A stretch of 42,791 nt of DNA from Desulforudis sp. (GCA_003604975.1 QZIR01000072.1:1-42791), one strand, 5' to 3'. Numbered from the stretch's first letter, positions 6,947 to 16,205 are shown. Made by a program: numbers and translations. Notes: generated by a model not told the origin, from the letters alone.

Positions 6947-9019
6947 TTGGCCACAACGCCGATGGCTGTGGGGCTTAAGAAGTACGCGGAACTGGTTATC
7001 GCCGGACTAATCATCGGGATTGTGCTGCTGATTATTATCCCGCTGCCCGCGGTGGCCCTGGACCTGTTCCTGGTGTTGAGCATCACTCTGGGGATCGTGA
7101 TCCTTCTGATCACGCTGTTTACCAGTGATTCGCTGCAGTTCTCGGCCTTTCCGACACTGCTCCTGGTGGTGACGCTCTACCGTCTGGCTTTGAACATCTC
7201 TTCCACCCGGCTGATCCTGGGCCACGCCGAGGCCGGAAAGGTGATCGAAGCCTTCGGCACCTTTGTGGTCGGGAACAGCTACGTGGTGGGGTTTATTGTA
7301 TTCATTATCATCACGCTGGTCCAGTTCGTGGTCATTACAAACGGGTCCAGCCGTGTGGCCGAGGTCGGGGCCCGGTTTACCCTGGACGCCATGCCGGGCA
7401 AACAGATGGCCATCGACAGCGATTTCAACGCCGGGCTGATCACCGAGATGGAGGCCCGGGACCGCCGGAAACGGCTCCAGAAGGAAGCGGACTTTTTCGG
7501 GGCGATGGACGGTGCTACCAAGTTCGTGCGTGGGGACGCCATCGCCGGCCTGGTGATCGTGTTTATCAACATCATCGGCGGGTTGGTGGTCGGCCTGGTA
7601 ATGATGGGGATGGACCTGCAGACGGCCCTGACCACGTTCACCATCCTGACCATCGGCGACGGGCTGGTCACCCAGGTCCCGGCCATCCTGGTTGCGACGG
7701 CCACCGGCATCCTGGTCACGCGGACCACGTCCGACGGGAGCTTCGGGGCGGACATCTCCAAGCAGTTACTGACCTTCCCACGGGTGATGACGGTAGCCGC
7801 GGCCATCCTGTTCATCCTGGCGCTGATCCCGGCGATGCCGAACCTGCTGTTCCTGGCGCTCTCGGCGGGGATGGGCTACCTGGCCTTTAGCCTGACCAAA
7901 GAGGAACAGAGGCAACAGCTTGTCGAACAGGAAGCCCAGGTTCGCGCCACGAAGGACGAGCAGAAATTGGCGGAACCGGAGAATGTCCTGACTTATTTTC
8001 AGGTTGATCCGCTGGAGGTCGAGATCGGTTACAGCCTGATCCCGCTGGCCAGCGAGGAACAGGGGGGAGACCTCCTGCACCGCGTGGCCGCCGTGCGCCG
8101 CCAGTGTGCGCAGGAGCTGGGCATCTACGTGCGGCCGATCCGGGTGCGGGACAACCTGCAGCTAAAGCAGACCGCCTATGTGTTTAAACTGCGCGGTATC
8201 GAGGCCGCCCGCGGCGAACTGATGCCCCAGCATTTCCTGGCGATGGATCCGACGGGTCAGAACCAGATCCAGGGCATTGAGACGCGGGAGCCGACCTTCG
8301 GTCTCCCGGCCTGGTGGATCGAGCCGCGTTACCGGGAAGACGCCGAACTGAAGGGGTTTACCGTGGTGGATCCGGCCACGGTGCTGGTCACGCACCTTTC
8401 GGAGTTCGTCCGCAGCCAGGGGCATGAACTCCTCGGGCGCCAGGAAGTGCAGGAACTGCTTAACGTCGTCAAGGAGAAGAACCAGGCGGTGGTGGACGAG
8501 CTGGTGCCGAACCTGTTGTCCCTGGGTGAGGTGCAGAAGGTACTGCAGAACCTGCTCCGGGAGGGCGTCCCGGTGCGCGACCTGGTCACCATCCTGGAAG
8601 CGCTGGCCGACCGGGCCCGTTACGAGCGGGACATCGACTACCTGACCGAGGGGGTCCGGCAGGCTCTGGCCCGGACTATTTCGAAGCTCTACACGGACGG
8701 AAACAAGTTACACGTGATCACCGTGCATCCCCGGGTGGAACAGGAACTGGTCGAGGCTCTACAGGTGACTTCGCTGGGGAACTACCCGGTGCTGGAACCG
8801 AACCGGATGCAAAAGCTGGTCAACCGGATCAGCGAGGTGGTGCAGCGGGTGAACAGCAAGGGGATCACGCCGGTGCTGATCACGTCAGCCCGGGTACGGA
8901 TGCCGTTGCGCAGGCTGACGGAAAGGCACATCCCTCAGCTGCCCATTGTTTCGATGCAGGAAATTTTGCCTCACATAAACGTGGAGGCCGTTGGAACGGT
9001 GGTGCTGGATGAAGATTAA
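6947..9019 (+). CDS. flhA: Flagellar type III export protein FlhA
   Basis: FlhA is the large export-gate ring that docks chaperone-substrate complexes and couples the proton gradient. The protein has about eight membrane helices in residues 15-310, the FHIPEP-family signature P-G-K-Q-M-A-I-D-S-D-F-N-A-G-L-I followed by R-R-x-R-L-Q-x-E-A-D-F-F-G-A-M-D-G-A, and a soluble C-terminal domain ending in Q-L-P-I-V-S-M-Q-E-I. Length (about 690 aa) is normal. The frame opens at TTG 6929, overlapping the flhB stop, but TTG 6947 has a GGGGGG ribosome site at proper spacing and is preferred. Confidence 0.94.
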   Translation: MATTPMAVGLKKYAELVIAGLIIGIVLLIIIPLPAVALDLFLVLSITLGIVILLITLFTSDSLQFSAFPTLLLVVTLYRLALNISSTRLILGHAEAGKVIEAFGTFVVGNSYVVGFIVFIIITLVQFVVITNGSSRVAEVGARFTLDAMPGKQMAIDSDFNAGLITEMEARDRRKRLQKEADFFGAMDGATKFVRGDAIAGLVIVFINIIGGLVVGLVMMGMDLQTALTTFTILTIGDGLVTQVPAILVATATGILVTRTTSDGSFGADISKQLLTFPRVMTVAAAILFILALIPAMPNLLFLALSAGMGYLAFSLTKEEQRQQLVEQEAQVRATKDEQKLAEPENVLTYFQVDPLEVEIGYSLIPLASEEQGGDLLHRVAAVRRQCAQELGIYVRPIRVRDNLQLKQTAYVFKLRGIEAARGELMPQHFLAMDPTGQNQIQGIETREPTFGLPAWWIEPRYREDAELKGFTVVDPATVLVTHLSEFVRSQGHELLGRQEVQELLNVVKEKNQAVVDELVPNLLSLGEVQKVLQNLLREGVPVRDLVTILEALADRARYERDIDYLTEGVRQALARTISKLYTDGNKLHVITVHPRVEQELVEALQVTSLGNYPVLEPNRMQKLVNRISEVVQRVNSKGITPVLITSARVRMPLRRLTERHIPQLPIVSMQEILPHINVEAVGTVVLDED

Positions 9020-10211
9020 AAAATACCTGGCACGGGACATGCGGGAAGCGATGCACCTGATCAAGGAGGATATGGGACCGGACGCCGTGATCCTGGCGAG
9101 CAAGAAGGTGCGGGGACGGGGGATCCTGGCCCTGTTTCGCCCACGGCGCCTCGAGGTCACGGCGGCCCTGGACGAGCCAAGGGAAATGCCCAAGCCGCCT
9201 CCGCCCGCGAAACCGGGGTCCGAACCCTTCGGATCGCCGAACCGGGTTTACCACCGAAACGCGCCGGAGTCGCGCTTTAACCTGACGGACGAGGACGAGC
9301 GCCCGCCGGCGGTGATGCAGCCTCCTAACCGGGACCCGCTCAGCGTGCACCAGGAACTTCACGAGATGAAGACCCTGCTGAACCGCCTGACTACCCATAA
9401 CAGCGCCTTTGCAGCCGGAGAAGGTTTTTTCAACCGCTGGGAGCAGTTTCTAACCGAAAACGAAATTGACAAGGAAATCGTTGCCGATATAATGAAAACG
9501 CTCCGTGAACAGATCGACCCTTCGGACGTGAAACGCTACGACCGGGCGAGACTGTGCGTACAGAACGAGATAATGAACCTTGTAGCGCCAATTTACACCG
9601 AGCAGGACCTGGGACACGTAGTGGCCTTCGTCGGTCCGACCGGGGTGGGTAAGACCACCACGCTGGCCAAGCTGGCCGCGCAATACACGCTGTTTCACGG
9701 GAAGTCCACGGCCGTGGTTACCCTGGATACCTACCGGATCGGGGCGGTGGAACAGCTCCAGATTTACGCCGACATCATGGGGGTGCCGCTGGAGGTGGCC
9801 AACACCCCGAGCCAGTTGAAGGAGGCCGTGGCCCGGCACCGGAACAAGGACTTTGTCTTCGTAGACACCGCCGGCCGGCCCTCACGCGAGAGCTCCAAGA
9901 TCGCCGAGATTAAGTCCTACCTGGATTCGATTGACGAATCGGTACAGGTGCTCCTATGCGTAAGCTGTAACACGAAACAGCGCGATCTGCTACGGGTCTT
10001 GAATGACTTTAGCCAGTTGAACTACTCGGCCCTGGTCTTTACAAAGCTGGATGAAACGGAATCCACGGGCTGTATCCTGAACCTGATTCGCTATTCCGGC
10101 GTGCCGGTGACGCACGTTACCAACGGGCAAAACATGCCCGACGATATCGAGGTCCTTTATCCGAAGAAACTGGCGAAACTGCTCACAAGGGGGGCGGGAC
10201 TGGATGCGTGA
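9009..10211 (+). CDS. flhF: SRP-type GTPase FlhF
   Basis: FlhF is a signal-recognition-particle-like GTPase that controls where and how many flagella form. The 400-residue protein has the B domain start M-K-I-K-K-Y-x-A-x-x-M-R-E-A-M, a variable proline-rich linker, and the NG GTPase domain with G1 G-P-T-G-V-G-K-T-T at about residue 209, D-T-Y-R-I-G-A-V-E-Q-L, G3 D-T-A-G-R and T-K-L-D-E-T. The frame extends back to TTG 8991, but ATG 9009 begins the conserved protein and overlaps the flhA stop. The G3 motif continues R-P-S-R rather than the common R-S, a minor change. Confidence 0.93.
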   Translation: MKIKKYLARDMREAMHLIKEDMGPDAVILASKKVRGRGILALFRPRRLEVTAALDEPREMPKPPPPAKPGSEPFGSPNRVYHRNAPESRFNLTDEDERPPAVMQPPNRDPLSVHQELHEMKTLLNRLTTHNSAFAAGEGFFNRWEQFLTENEIDKEIVADIMKTLREQIDPSDVKRYDRARLCVQNEIMNLVAPIYTEQDLGHVVAFVGPTGVGKTTTLAKLAAQYTLFHGKSTAVVTLDTYRIGAVEQLQIYADIMGVPLEVANTPSQLKEAVARHRNKDFVFVDTAGRPSRESSKIAEIKSYLDSIDESVQVLLCVSCNTKQRDLLRVLNDFSQLNYSALVFTKLDETESTGCILNLIRYSGVPVTHVTNGQNMPDDIEVLYPKKLAKLLTRGAGLDA

Positions 10212-11079
10212 TCAGGCTTACAAGCTGCGAATACTAGCCGACCGCCACAAACCGGAAAAAGTGGCGACGATCCCCGGTCCCAGGGTGATTGCGATTACCA
10301 GCGGTAAGGGAGGGGTCGGCAAGACCAACCTTTCCGTGAACCTGGGTCTGGCCCTGGCCATGATGGGGAAACGGGTGGTGCTTTTCGACGCCGACCTGGG
10401 ACTTGCCAACAGTGAGGTGCTACTGGGGGTGGCGCCCAAGTTCAGCCTTTTCGACGCCCTGTTCGGGGATAAGAGCATTGAGGACATTATGGTCACCGGG
10501 CCCTATAAGATGCGGCTGATCTCCGGCGGCTCCGGCATCCAGGAACTGGCCAACCTTGATGGTACGCAGCAGGCCCGGGTGGTGGAGATGCTGTCCTACT
10601 TCAAGGATTCCACGGACTATCTGCTTATCGACACCGGCGCCGGGATCAACAAGAGCGTCCTGGGATTTGTAGCCGCTTCGCAGGAAGTACTCGTAGTGGT
10701 CACCCCGGAACCGACCTCGCTGACCGATGCCTACAGCCTGATCAAAGTATTGTCGCGCTACAAGCTGCACGACAAGGTGTACCTGGTGGTCAATCGGGTT
10801 ACCGGCGATAAGGACGCGCAGCAGGCCGCCCGGAAGATTAAACTTGTGGCGAAGAAGTTCCTGGGATTCAACATAGAACATATCGGGTCGGTGGCCGAGG
10901 ACGCGGCCGTGTTGCGCGCGGTACGTAACCAGCAGCCGTTTATCATTGCGGAACCGAATGCATTGTCTTCAAAAAACGTAGAGCAGCTGGCCCGGTTACT
11001 AGCCACGGATGACATGGAACCGGAAAAATCCGGGGCGATCGAGGGGTTTTTCGGACGGCTGCTACGCCTATTCGGGTGA
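10204..11079 (+). CDS. flhG: MinD-like ATPase FlhG (YlxH/FleN), flagellar number regulator
   Basis: FlhG is a MinD/ParA-type ATPase that works with FlhF, stimulating its GTPase and limiting flagellar number. The 291-residue protein has the deviant Walker A S-G-K-G-G-V-G-K-T-N at residues 33-42, the A' motif F-D-A-D-L-G-L-A-N at about 62, and D-Y-L-L-I-D-T-G-A-G-I. Before the Walker A is the short DQAxxLR activation helix (D-Q-A-Y-K-L-R), typical of FlhG. The C-terminal stretch could serve as a membrane-targeting helix. The start overlaps flhF by eight bases. Confidence 0.92.
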   Translation: MRDQAYKLRILADRHKPEKVATIPGPRVIAITSGKGGVGKTNLSVNLGLALAMMGKRVVLFDADLGLANSEVLLGVAPKFSLFDALFGDKSIEDIMVTGPYKMRLISGGSGIQELANLDGTQQARVVEMLSYFKDSTDYLLIDTGAGINKSVLGFVAASQEVLVVVTPEPTSLTDAYSLIKVLSRYKLHDKVYLVVNRVTGDKDAQQAARKIKLVAKKFLGFNIEHIGSVAEDAAVLRAVRNQQPFIIAEPNALSSKNVEQLARLLATDDMEPEKSGAIEGFFGRLLRLFG

Positions 11080-11091
11080 GGTTGAGGAGCA

Positions 11092-11730
11092 ATGAGCTTA
11101 CGGAAACTGTTGAAGGCCGGGAGTAGGCTGATGGTGTTCCCCCCGCAGGGATCCCGTACAGTCTATCATTCCTATCTGGATGACATTGGGGAAGACGGCC
11201 TGGGGATTACGGTCCCCCAGAAACACGGGCAGCCCTTGCTGCTGCACTACGGTGACCAGGTGACGGTACGGGCGCCGGTCGGAACCCAATACATCGAATT
11301 CACGACCAAGGTGGTCGGTGAGACCCAATCGCGCATAAAGCTGGCCATGCCCATTACTTGGAAACAGACCCAGCAGCGTGACAACGTGCGCCTCCCCATT
11401 GTGATCAAGGTAGAATGCAGCATTGGGGACCTCGATGCGCGAACGGTCAAACTGCACACCATCGATCTGAGCGCGGGTGGGCTCTGTCTGCGCTCCACCG
11501 AAAACATACCGGCTGAGACCGAAATCTGGATGACCATGTTCCTGGAGGCGAGAAAGCAAAAGCGCATCATCAATGCCGTAGGCAAGGTTATCCGGTCCAC
11601 GTTGATGGAGCACCGCTACGGCATCGAGTATCGGTGCGCTGTCCAGTATACCAAAATCAGCCGGGCCGATCAGGACTTCATCGTCGGTTTCATCTTTGAG
11701 CGGACGGCCAAGAAAAGACCGACGGTTTAG
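11092..11730 (+). CDS. PilZ-domain flagellar brake protein (YcgR/MotI-like)
   Basis: This 212-residue protein joins an N-terminal YcgR-like beta domain (about residues 1-95) to a PilZ domain that binds cyclic di-GMP. The binding motifs are visible: R-D-N-V-R (the RxxxR motif) at about residue 98 and D-L-S-A-G-G (the DxSxxG motif) about 30 residues later. Proteins of this layout act as a brake or clutch on the motor when cyclic di-GMP is high. It lies between flhG and the sigma-28 gene, the usual place in Clostridia. An AGGAGC ribosome site precedes ATG 11092. Confidence 0.85.
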   Translation: MSLRKLLKAGSRLMVFPPQGSRTVYHSYLDDIGEDGLGITVPQKHGQPLLLHYGDQVTVRAPVGTQYIEFTTKVVGETQSRIKLAMPITWKQTQQRDNVRLPIVIKVECSIGDLDARTVKLHTIDLSAGGLCLRSTENIPAETEIWMTMFLEARKQKRIINAVGKVIRSTLMEHRYGIEYRCAVQYTKISRADQDFIVGFIFERTAKKRPTV

Positions 11731-11789
11731 CCAGAGAATAACTAACTATCGAGGTTTGAATGGCGCCAACAGACGTAGGAGGTGGTTGC

Positions 11790-12539
11790 TTGATGTCCGG
11801 TGAAAAATGGCAGCAGTATCAGCATCAAAGAAACCAGCTTCTGCGTAATGAGTTGATCCTCGACCACCTTCCCCTGGTCAAGTACGTTGCGGGAAGGCTT
11901 GCGGTTCGTTTGCCGACGTCGGTTAGTTTTGAAGACCTGGAGGGCTGGGGTGTGTTTGGCCTGATGGATGCGGTGGACAAGTTCGACCCGTCCCAGGGGG
12001 CGGATTTCAAGACCTATGCCTACCACCGCATCAGGGGCGCGATCCTGGATGAACTGCGCCGGCAGTCGTGGGTGCCTCGTACCCTTTGGCATAAGCTGCA
12101 GAACATCAACGAGGTCCGTGAGCGGCTGGAGAACGAGGCCGGGGAATCGGTGCCTGACAAGGCCGTCGCAGATGCTCTGGGCCTCACGCCGGAGGAGTAT
12201 CACCAGCTGTGCGGGCATTTTCAACGAATCGCCCTGGTGTCTCTGGATGATGTCCGGGTTTCCCAGGACGCCGAGCCGGTGACCTGGGCGGAGCTGATTG
12301 AAGACCGGTCCAGTCCGGACCCGATCGAAAAGGTGCTGGACGAGGAGAACTGGGAGGCGCTGATCGAAGCGATCAACAAGCTCGATGAGCGGGACAAGCT
12401 CATCCTCGGGCTTTACTACCAGGAGGGCCTGACCCTGAAGGAAATGGGGGCCGTCCTGGAAGTCACCGAATCCAGGGTATGTCAGCTGCACTCGAGGGCC
12501 ATTAACCGGCTCCGCCAGCAGCTGGCGAGCAGGGGGTGA
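11790..12539 (+). CDS. fliA: RNA polymerase sigma-28 factor (FliA/SigD)
   Basis: This sigma factor of the FliA/SigD/WhiG group transcribes late flagellar and chemotaxis genes. Region 2 is visible as L-P-L-V-K-Y-V-A-G-R-L, D-L-E-G-W-G-V-F-G-L-M-D-A and F-K-T-Y-A-Y-H-R-I-R-G-A-I-L-D-E-L-R; region 4 as L-D-E-R-D-K-L-I-L-G-L-Y-Y-Q-E, then L-K-E-M-G-x-V-L and E-S-R-V-C-Q-L-H. The frame opens at ATG 11760, but a strong AGGAGGTGG at 11777-11785 points to TTG 11790 or ATG 11793, giving about 249 residues. Length is then normal for SigD. Confidence 0.92.
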   Translation: MMSGEKWQQYQHQRNQLLRNELILDHLPLVKYVAGRLAVRLPTSVSFEDLEGWGVFGLMDAVDKFDPSQGADFKTYAYHRIRGAILDELRRQSWVPRTLWHKLQNINEVRERLENEAGESVPDKAVADALGLTPEEYHQLCGHFQRIALVSLDDVRVSQDAEPVTWAELIEDRSSPDPIEKVLDEENWEALIEAINKLDERDKLILGLYYQEGLTLKEMGAVLEVTESRVCQLHSRAINRLRQQLASRG

Positions 12540-12997
12540 CGGCGGTTAGCGGATTGGCCAACAGTCCCTGGCTCTTTGCGTTCGCCTATATCGGGCTGGT
12601 GGCGGCCCTTTTGGCTGGTTTGTATTTTCTGATCCGCTACCTGGTCGCTCGGAATAAGCCGGACGAACCTCCGGTTTTTCGAGAGGAACTGGATGTCCAG
12701 GCCAGCGAAGAGGTACAGCTTGACGTCCGGCTACAGAACCTCGAGAACCAGCTGCAACAGCTGATCGCCATCAATATCCAGTTGAATGAGCGCTTGAAGT
12801 GGGTTGAGGGGCAGATGGGCGTAGCGCTCTCCAGGGGCACCTTCGGGGACCGCAAGGCCACGACCGAGGAACAGGTCTGCCAGGCTTTTGAACAGGGTAA
12901 GACCGTCAGCGAGCTGGCCCACCAGTTTGGGCGTAGTAAAGGAGAAATCGAGTTGATGCTCAATCTGCGCCGGATCCGAAGAGGAGGAGTACGATGA
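12536..12997 (+). CDS. Membrane-anchored coiled-coil protein, DUF6115-like
   Basis: This 153-residue protein of unknown function has one N-terminal membrane helix (about residues 12-36), a coiled coil (V-R-L-Q-N-L-E-N-Q-L-Q-Q-L, about 65-98) and a C-terminal helix-turn-helix-like segment (E-Q-V-C-Q-A-F-E-Q-G-K-T-V-S-E-L-A, then G-R-S-K-G-E-I-E-L-M-L-N-L). This build matches proteins labelled DUF6115/DUF2802 that follow sigma-D in clostridial fla/che operons. The GTG start overlaps the sigma factor stop by four bases and the end overlaps flgG, so it is part of the operon. I cannot assign a function. Confidence 0.65.
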   Translation: MTAVSGLANSPWLFAFAYIGLVAALLAGLYFLIRYLVARNKPDEPPVFREELDVQASEEVQLDVRLQNLENQLQQLIAINIQLNERLKWVEGQMGVALSRGTFGDRKATTEEQVCQAFEQGKTVSELAHQFGRSKGEIELMLNLRRIRRGGVR

Positions 12998-13767
12998 TCA
13001 GAGGAGTATACACGTCGGCTTCCGGGATGGTCGCGGGCCAGCACCGGATGGATGTCGCGGCGCACAATACCGCGAACGTCCAGACCCCGGGATACAAGCG
13101 GCAGAGCGTCCATTTCGCCCCCTTCCTGGATCTGGCCTTGGTCCGTTCCCCAGGGGGAACACAGGCGCACGGGGCGGTTTCCGGGATTGGTACGGCCAAC
13201 CTCGGGGCGCGTCTGGACGCCGTCCTTACGGACTATGCGGAGGGACCCCTGCAGTTTACCGGGCGGGACAAAGACATCGCCCTCGCCGGGAAAGGGTTTT
13301 TTGTGGTCGCGGAGGGCGAGAACGTCCTCTATACCCGTGCCGGCTCGCTGAAGGTAGACGAGGAGGGGGCCCTGGTTACCGCCTCTGGTCACTATTTACT
13401 CGGTGAGAACGGGCGGATCGAGGTCCCCGGCAACCCGAAACTGGTCATTGCGCAGGACGGCCGGGTTTTGGCGGACGGAGAGCTGGTCGACCATCTGCGG
13501 GTCGCCTTTTTTGAGGACGAAAGCGTGCTACAGCGGGCAGGGGACGGCACCGGCCTGTTCGCACTTCCTGAAGGAGCCGAGGAAAGCCTCGAACCCGGGC
13601 GGGTACTGGTAATGCAGCACTACCTGGAAGGCTCCAACGTTGACCTGGCACGGGAGATGGCGGACATTATCGTGGCGGCACGTACCTACGCCGCAAACCA
13701 ACGTATCGTGACCACCCACGATTCCCTGCTGGAAAAGGTGGTGAATCAAGTTGGCCTGGTTCGCTAG
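12994..13767 (+). CDS. flgG: Flagellar rod protein, FlgG/FlgF family
   Basis: This 257-residue protein belongs to the FlgE/F/G family of axial proteins exported by the flagellar apparatus. The N-terminus has S-A-S-G-M-V-A-G-Q, then M-D-V-A-A-H-N-T-A-N-V-Q-T-P-G-Y-K-R; the centre has A-G-K-G-F-F-V-V and Y-T-R-A-G-S-L-K-V-D; the C-terminus has L-E-G-S-N-V-D-L-A-R-E-M and Y-A-A-N-Q-R. The family normally comes as a pair (FlgF and FlgG, or FlhO and FlhP in Bacillus), but only one copy lies here. I cannot decide between proximal (FlgF) and distal (FlgG) rod from sequence alone. Confidence 0.82.
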   Translation: MIRGVYTSASGMVAGQHRMDVAAHNTANVQTPGYKRQSVHFAPFLDLALVRSPGGTQAHGAVSGIGTANLGARLDAVLTDYAEGPLQFTGRDKDIALAGKGFFVVAEGENVLYTRAGSLKVDEEGALVTASGHYLLGENGRIEVPGNPKLVIAQDGRVLADGELVDHLRVAFFEDESVLQRAGDGTGLFALPEGAEESLEPGRVLVMQHYLEGSNVDLAREMADIIVAARTYAANQRIVTTHDSLLEKVVNQVGLVR

Positions 13768-13834
13768 TACATTCGGTAACATGACAGCCAGGCATAGTGT
13801 CCCTTTAGGCAGGAATGGGGGTAGAGAACCGGGA

Positions 13835-14350
13835 ATGACATTTTCCAATAACACCGTATCCAAGCACGTTCAGGAGATTCACATTGGTATTGCCGAATAC
13901 AGCGTGACCAAAGCCCCGCACAGACTGACTACCCTCGGGCTTGGCTCATGCGTGGGGGTGTGTCTGTTCGACCGCATCACGACGGTGGCCGGACTGGCGC
14001 ACATCATGCTGCCGGACAGTACCAGCTTTAAGACTGCCGTTAAGCCGGCTAAGTTTGCCGATCTTGGTGTGCCCCTGCTGGTTAGGGAGATGGAACGCCT
14101 GGGGGCCAAGGCTTCGCGCATGGAGGCGAAGCTGGCGGGTGGCGCACAGATGTTTATCGGCAACGACAAGAGTTCGGTGCTCAACATCGGTCAGCGCAAC
14201 ATCGACGCCGTTAAGGAATCCCTACGGAAGTTCAGCATTCGGATCACGTCCGAGGATGTTGGGGGGTCTGTGGGCCGCACCATTACATTTGACTCGGGCA
14301 ACGGGCAGTTAAGCATCCGCAGTCTGGGCCAGGGCACAAAGGTGATTTGA
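13835..14350 (+). CDS. cheD: Chemoreceptor glutamine deamidase CheD
   Basis: CheD deamidates glutamines in chemoreceptors and in Gram-positive bacteria also binds CheC, boosting its phosphatase activity. The catalytic Cys lies in L-G-L-G-S-C (C39) and the catalytic His in L-A-H-I-M-L-P (H56), counting from ATG 13835. Further family motifs are K-L-A-G-G-A-Q-M and N-I-G-x-R-N. The open frame reaches back to 13751 inside flgG, but that part has no CheD similarity; the ribosome site before 13835 is weak. cheC lies two genes downstream, consistent with a CheC-CheD adaptation pair. Confidence 0.9.
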   Translation: MTFSNNTVSKHVQEIHIGIAEYSVTKAPHRLTTLGLGSCVGVCLFDRITTVAGLAHIMLPDSTSFKTAVKPAKFADLGVPLLVREMERLGAKASRMEAKLAGGAQMFIGNDKSSVLNIGQRNIDAVKESLRKFSIRITSEDVGGSVGRTITFDSGNGQLSIRSLGQGTKVI

Positions 14351-14351
14351 G

Positions 14352-15119
14352 ATGGATTTTCAGTCATTTCGCGATCAGGTGAGCGCAAGGCTCAAACTTG
14401 ACCTGAACAGCTACAAGGAAACCCAGCTCAAACGGCGGATCGAAAGCCTGATGGTGCGGCGCAAGATCGGGGGCTACCGGGAATACCTGCAGCAGCTGGT
14501 GGCCAACCCCACCGTCTTTCAGGAGTTTGTTGATTATCTGACGATAAACGTAACTGAGTTTTTCCGGGACAAGAAGCCGTTTGACTACTTAGAAAAGACC
14601 GTTTTCCCGGAGATGCTCAAGAAAAAGTCCCAGCTCAAGATCTGGAGCGCAGCTTGTTCCAACGGCGCCGAACCGTACTCGCTTACAATTATCCTGGACG
14701 AGTTGACGCCCGGAAAAAGGCATCGCCTTGAGGCTACCGATCTGGACCCCAATATCTTGAAGCTGGCGGCCAACGGGCGGTACCCGGCGGATCTGCTGCG
14801 GAATATGGATCCGAACCGGGTGAAGAAGTATTTCAAGCAGGAAAACGGTTTCTACTGCCTGGATGCGGGGATCAAGAGCAGGGTACTTTTTAAACGGCAC
14901 GACCTGCTGTCTGACACCTACGGCTCAGGCTACGACCTGATTGTCTGCCGTAACGTACAGATCTACTTTACCCGGGAGGCGCAGGAGAAGATCAACGCAC
15001 GGTTTTGGAAGGCGCTTGTTTCCGGGGGCATTTTGTTCCTGGGATCGAGCGAGACCATCTTTAACTACGCGGATTTGGGCTACGAACGGATAGTGTCCTG
15101 TTTCTACCGTAAGAAATAG
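14352..15119 (+). CDS. cheR: Chemotaxis protein methyltransferase CheR
   Basis: CheR methylates glutamates on chemoreceptors using S-adenosylmethionine. The 255-residue protein has the all-helical N-terminal domain with K-E-T-Q-L-K-R-R-I-E-S-L, then T-I-N-V-T-E-F-F-R-D, the SAM site I-W-S-A-A-C-S-N-G-A-E-P-Y-S-L, A-T-D-L-D-P-N-I-L, and Y-D-L-I-V-C-R-N-V-Q-I-Y-F. In many CheR proteins the SAM site reads C-S-T-G-E-E; here it is C-S-N-G-A-E, as in clostridial forms. The start is one base after the cheD stop. Confidence 0.93.
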   Translation: MDFQSFRDQVSARLKLDLNSYKETQLKRRIESLMVRRKIGGYREYLQQLVANPTVFQEFVDYLTINVTEFFRDKKPFDYLEKTVFPEMLKKKSQLKIWSAACSNGAEPYSLTIILDELTPGKRHRLEATDLDPNILKLAANGRYPADLLRNMDPNRVKKYFKQENGFYCLDAGIKSRVLFKRHDLLSDTYGSGYDLIVCRNVQIYFTREAQEKINARFWKALVSGGILFLGSSETIFNYADLGYERIVSCFYRKK

Positions 15120-15161
15120 ATGTAGAGGAAGACGCCACGAAGACTCACAGGGGGTGATCCA

Positions 15162-15770
15162 ATGACAATATCGTCACAAGAGCTTGATGTCCTGCAGGAG
15201 ATCGGTAATATCGGAGCTGGGAACGCCGCGACCGCCTTGGCCAACCTGCTTCAGGCCAAGATTGACATTAGCGTTCCACGGGCCCAGTTTATGGTTCTGG
15301 ACGAGACCATCAGGTGTGTCGGGGGCGTCGAAAAGCCGGTGGTTTGTGTCAGCCTTCGGGTTGAGGGTGAGGTCGAGGCCACGGTGCTGTTTATCTTTCC
15401 GGAGCGGGACGCCTTTCGGTTAATTGACATGTTGACGGGTATGGAGCCTGGTTTCACGACCGGAATCGACGAGATGGGCCGTTCGGTGGTGATGGAGATC
15501 GGGAACATCCTCACCGGTTCCTTTCTCGGGGCGATTAGTGAGATGACCGGGATGCGTCTGGTCCCGTCGGTTCCTTATCTCGCCTACGACATGCTGGGAG
15601 CGGTGTTGCCTACCGCCTTGGCCGAATTCGGTTATGAGGACGACCAGATCCTAATGATCCAGACCACCTTCAGCCAGAGTAGCAGTGATCAGATTGACAG
15701 CCAGTTTATTCTGCTGCCGGATGTGGTATCGTTGAAACAACTCTTTATAAATCTGGGAATGGTACGGTAG
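15162..15770 (+). CDS. cheC: CheY-P phosphatase CheC
   Basis: CheC removes phosphate from CheY-P and forms a complex with CheD. Both active-site motifs of the form (D/S)-x3-E-x2-N are present: D-V-L-Q-E-I-G-N near residue 9 and S-V-V-M-E-I-G-N near residue 109. The 202-residue length is normal, and there is no SpoA domain, which separates it from FliY. An AGGGGGTGAT ribosome site precedes ATG 15162. It is followed by cheY, its substrate. Confidence 0.92.
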   Translation: MTISSQELDVLQEIGNIGAGNAATALANLLQAKIDISVPRAQFMVLDETIRCVGGVEKPVVCVSLRVEGEVEATVLFIFPERDAFRLIDMLTGMEPGFTTGIDEMGRSVVMEIGNILTGSFLGAISEMTGMRLVPSVPYLAYDMLGAVLPTALAEFGYEDDQILMIQTTFSQSSSDQIDSQFILLPDVVSLKQLFINLGMVR

Positions 15771-15801
15771 CCAGTTTTACCATGCAGGAGGGGATGAGAC
15801 T

Positions 15802-16167
15802 TTGTCTAAGCGGATTCTAGTGGTGGATGATGCGGCATTCATGCGCATGATGATCAAGAACATCCTGACCAAGTCCGGCTATGAGGTCGTGGGGGAGGCC
15901 GAGAACGGCTCCAATGCCGCGAGGATGTATGCCGAGTTGAAACCGGACCTGGTGACCATGGACATCACGATGCCCGAGATGGACGGGATTGAGGGGGTCA
16001 AGGAGATTCGTAAGAGCGATCCGAACGCAAATATCATTATGGTCAGCGCCATGGGGCAACAGGCGATGGTGATGGAGGCGATCCAGGCGGGAGCCAAGGA
16101 CTTCATCGTCAAGCCTTTTCAGCAGGAACGGATCCTTCAGGCCATCGACCGGGTTTTGTCCCAGTAG
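15802..16167 (+). CDS. cheY: Chemotaxis response regulator CheY
   Basis: CheY is the single-domain response regulator that carries the chemotaxis signal to the motor switch. The acidic pocket is D9-D10 (I-L-V-V-D-D), the phospho-acceptor is D54 (L-V-T-M-D-I-T-M-P), the switch Ser/Thr lies in I-I-M-V-S-A-M, and the conserved lysine is K104 (F-I-V-K-P-F). At 121 residues it is a bare receiver. An AGGAGGGG site lies nine bases before the TTG start. fliM, its target, is next. cheA, which would phosphorylate it, is not in this window. Confidence 0.94.
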   Translation: MSKRILVVDDAAFMRMMIKNILTKSGYEVVGEAENGSNAARMYAELKPDLVTMDITMPEMDGIEGVKEIRKSDPNANIIMVSAMGQQAMVMEAIQAGAKDFIVKPFQQERILQAIDRVLSQ

Positions 16168-16205
16168 CGTCTATGTAAATCTAAGGCGAAGGGAAGGCTA
16201 CAGTC

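Noticed and set aside
7926-7940. TGTCGAA inside flhA as a Spo0A box
   Set aside because: It is a single copy within a coding region, without a tandem partner; a chance match.
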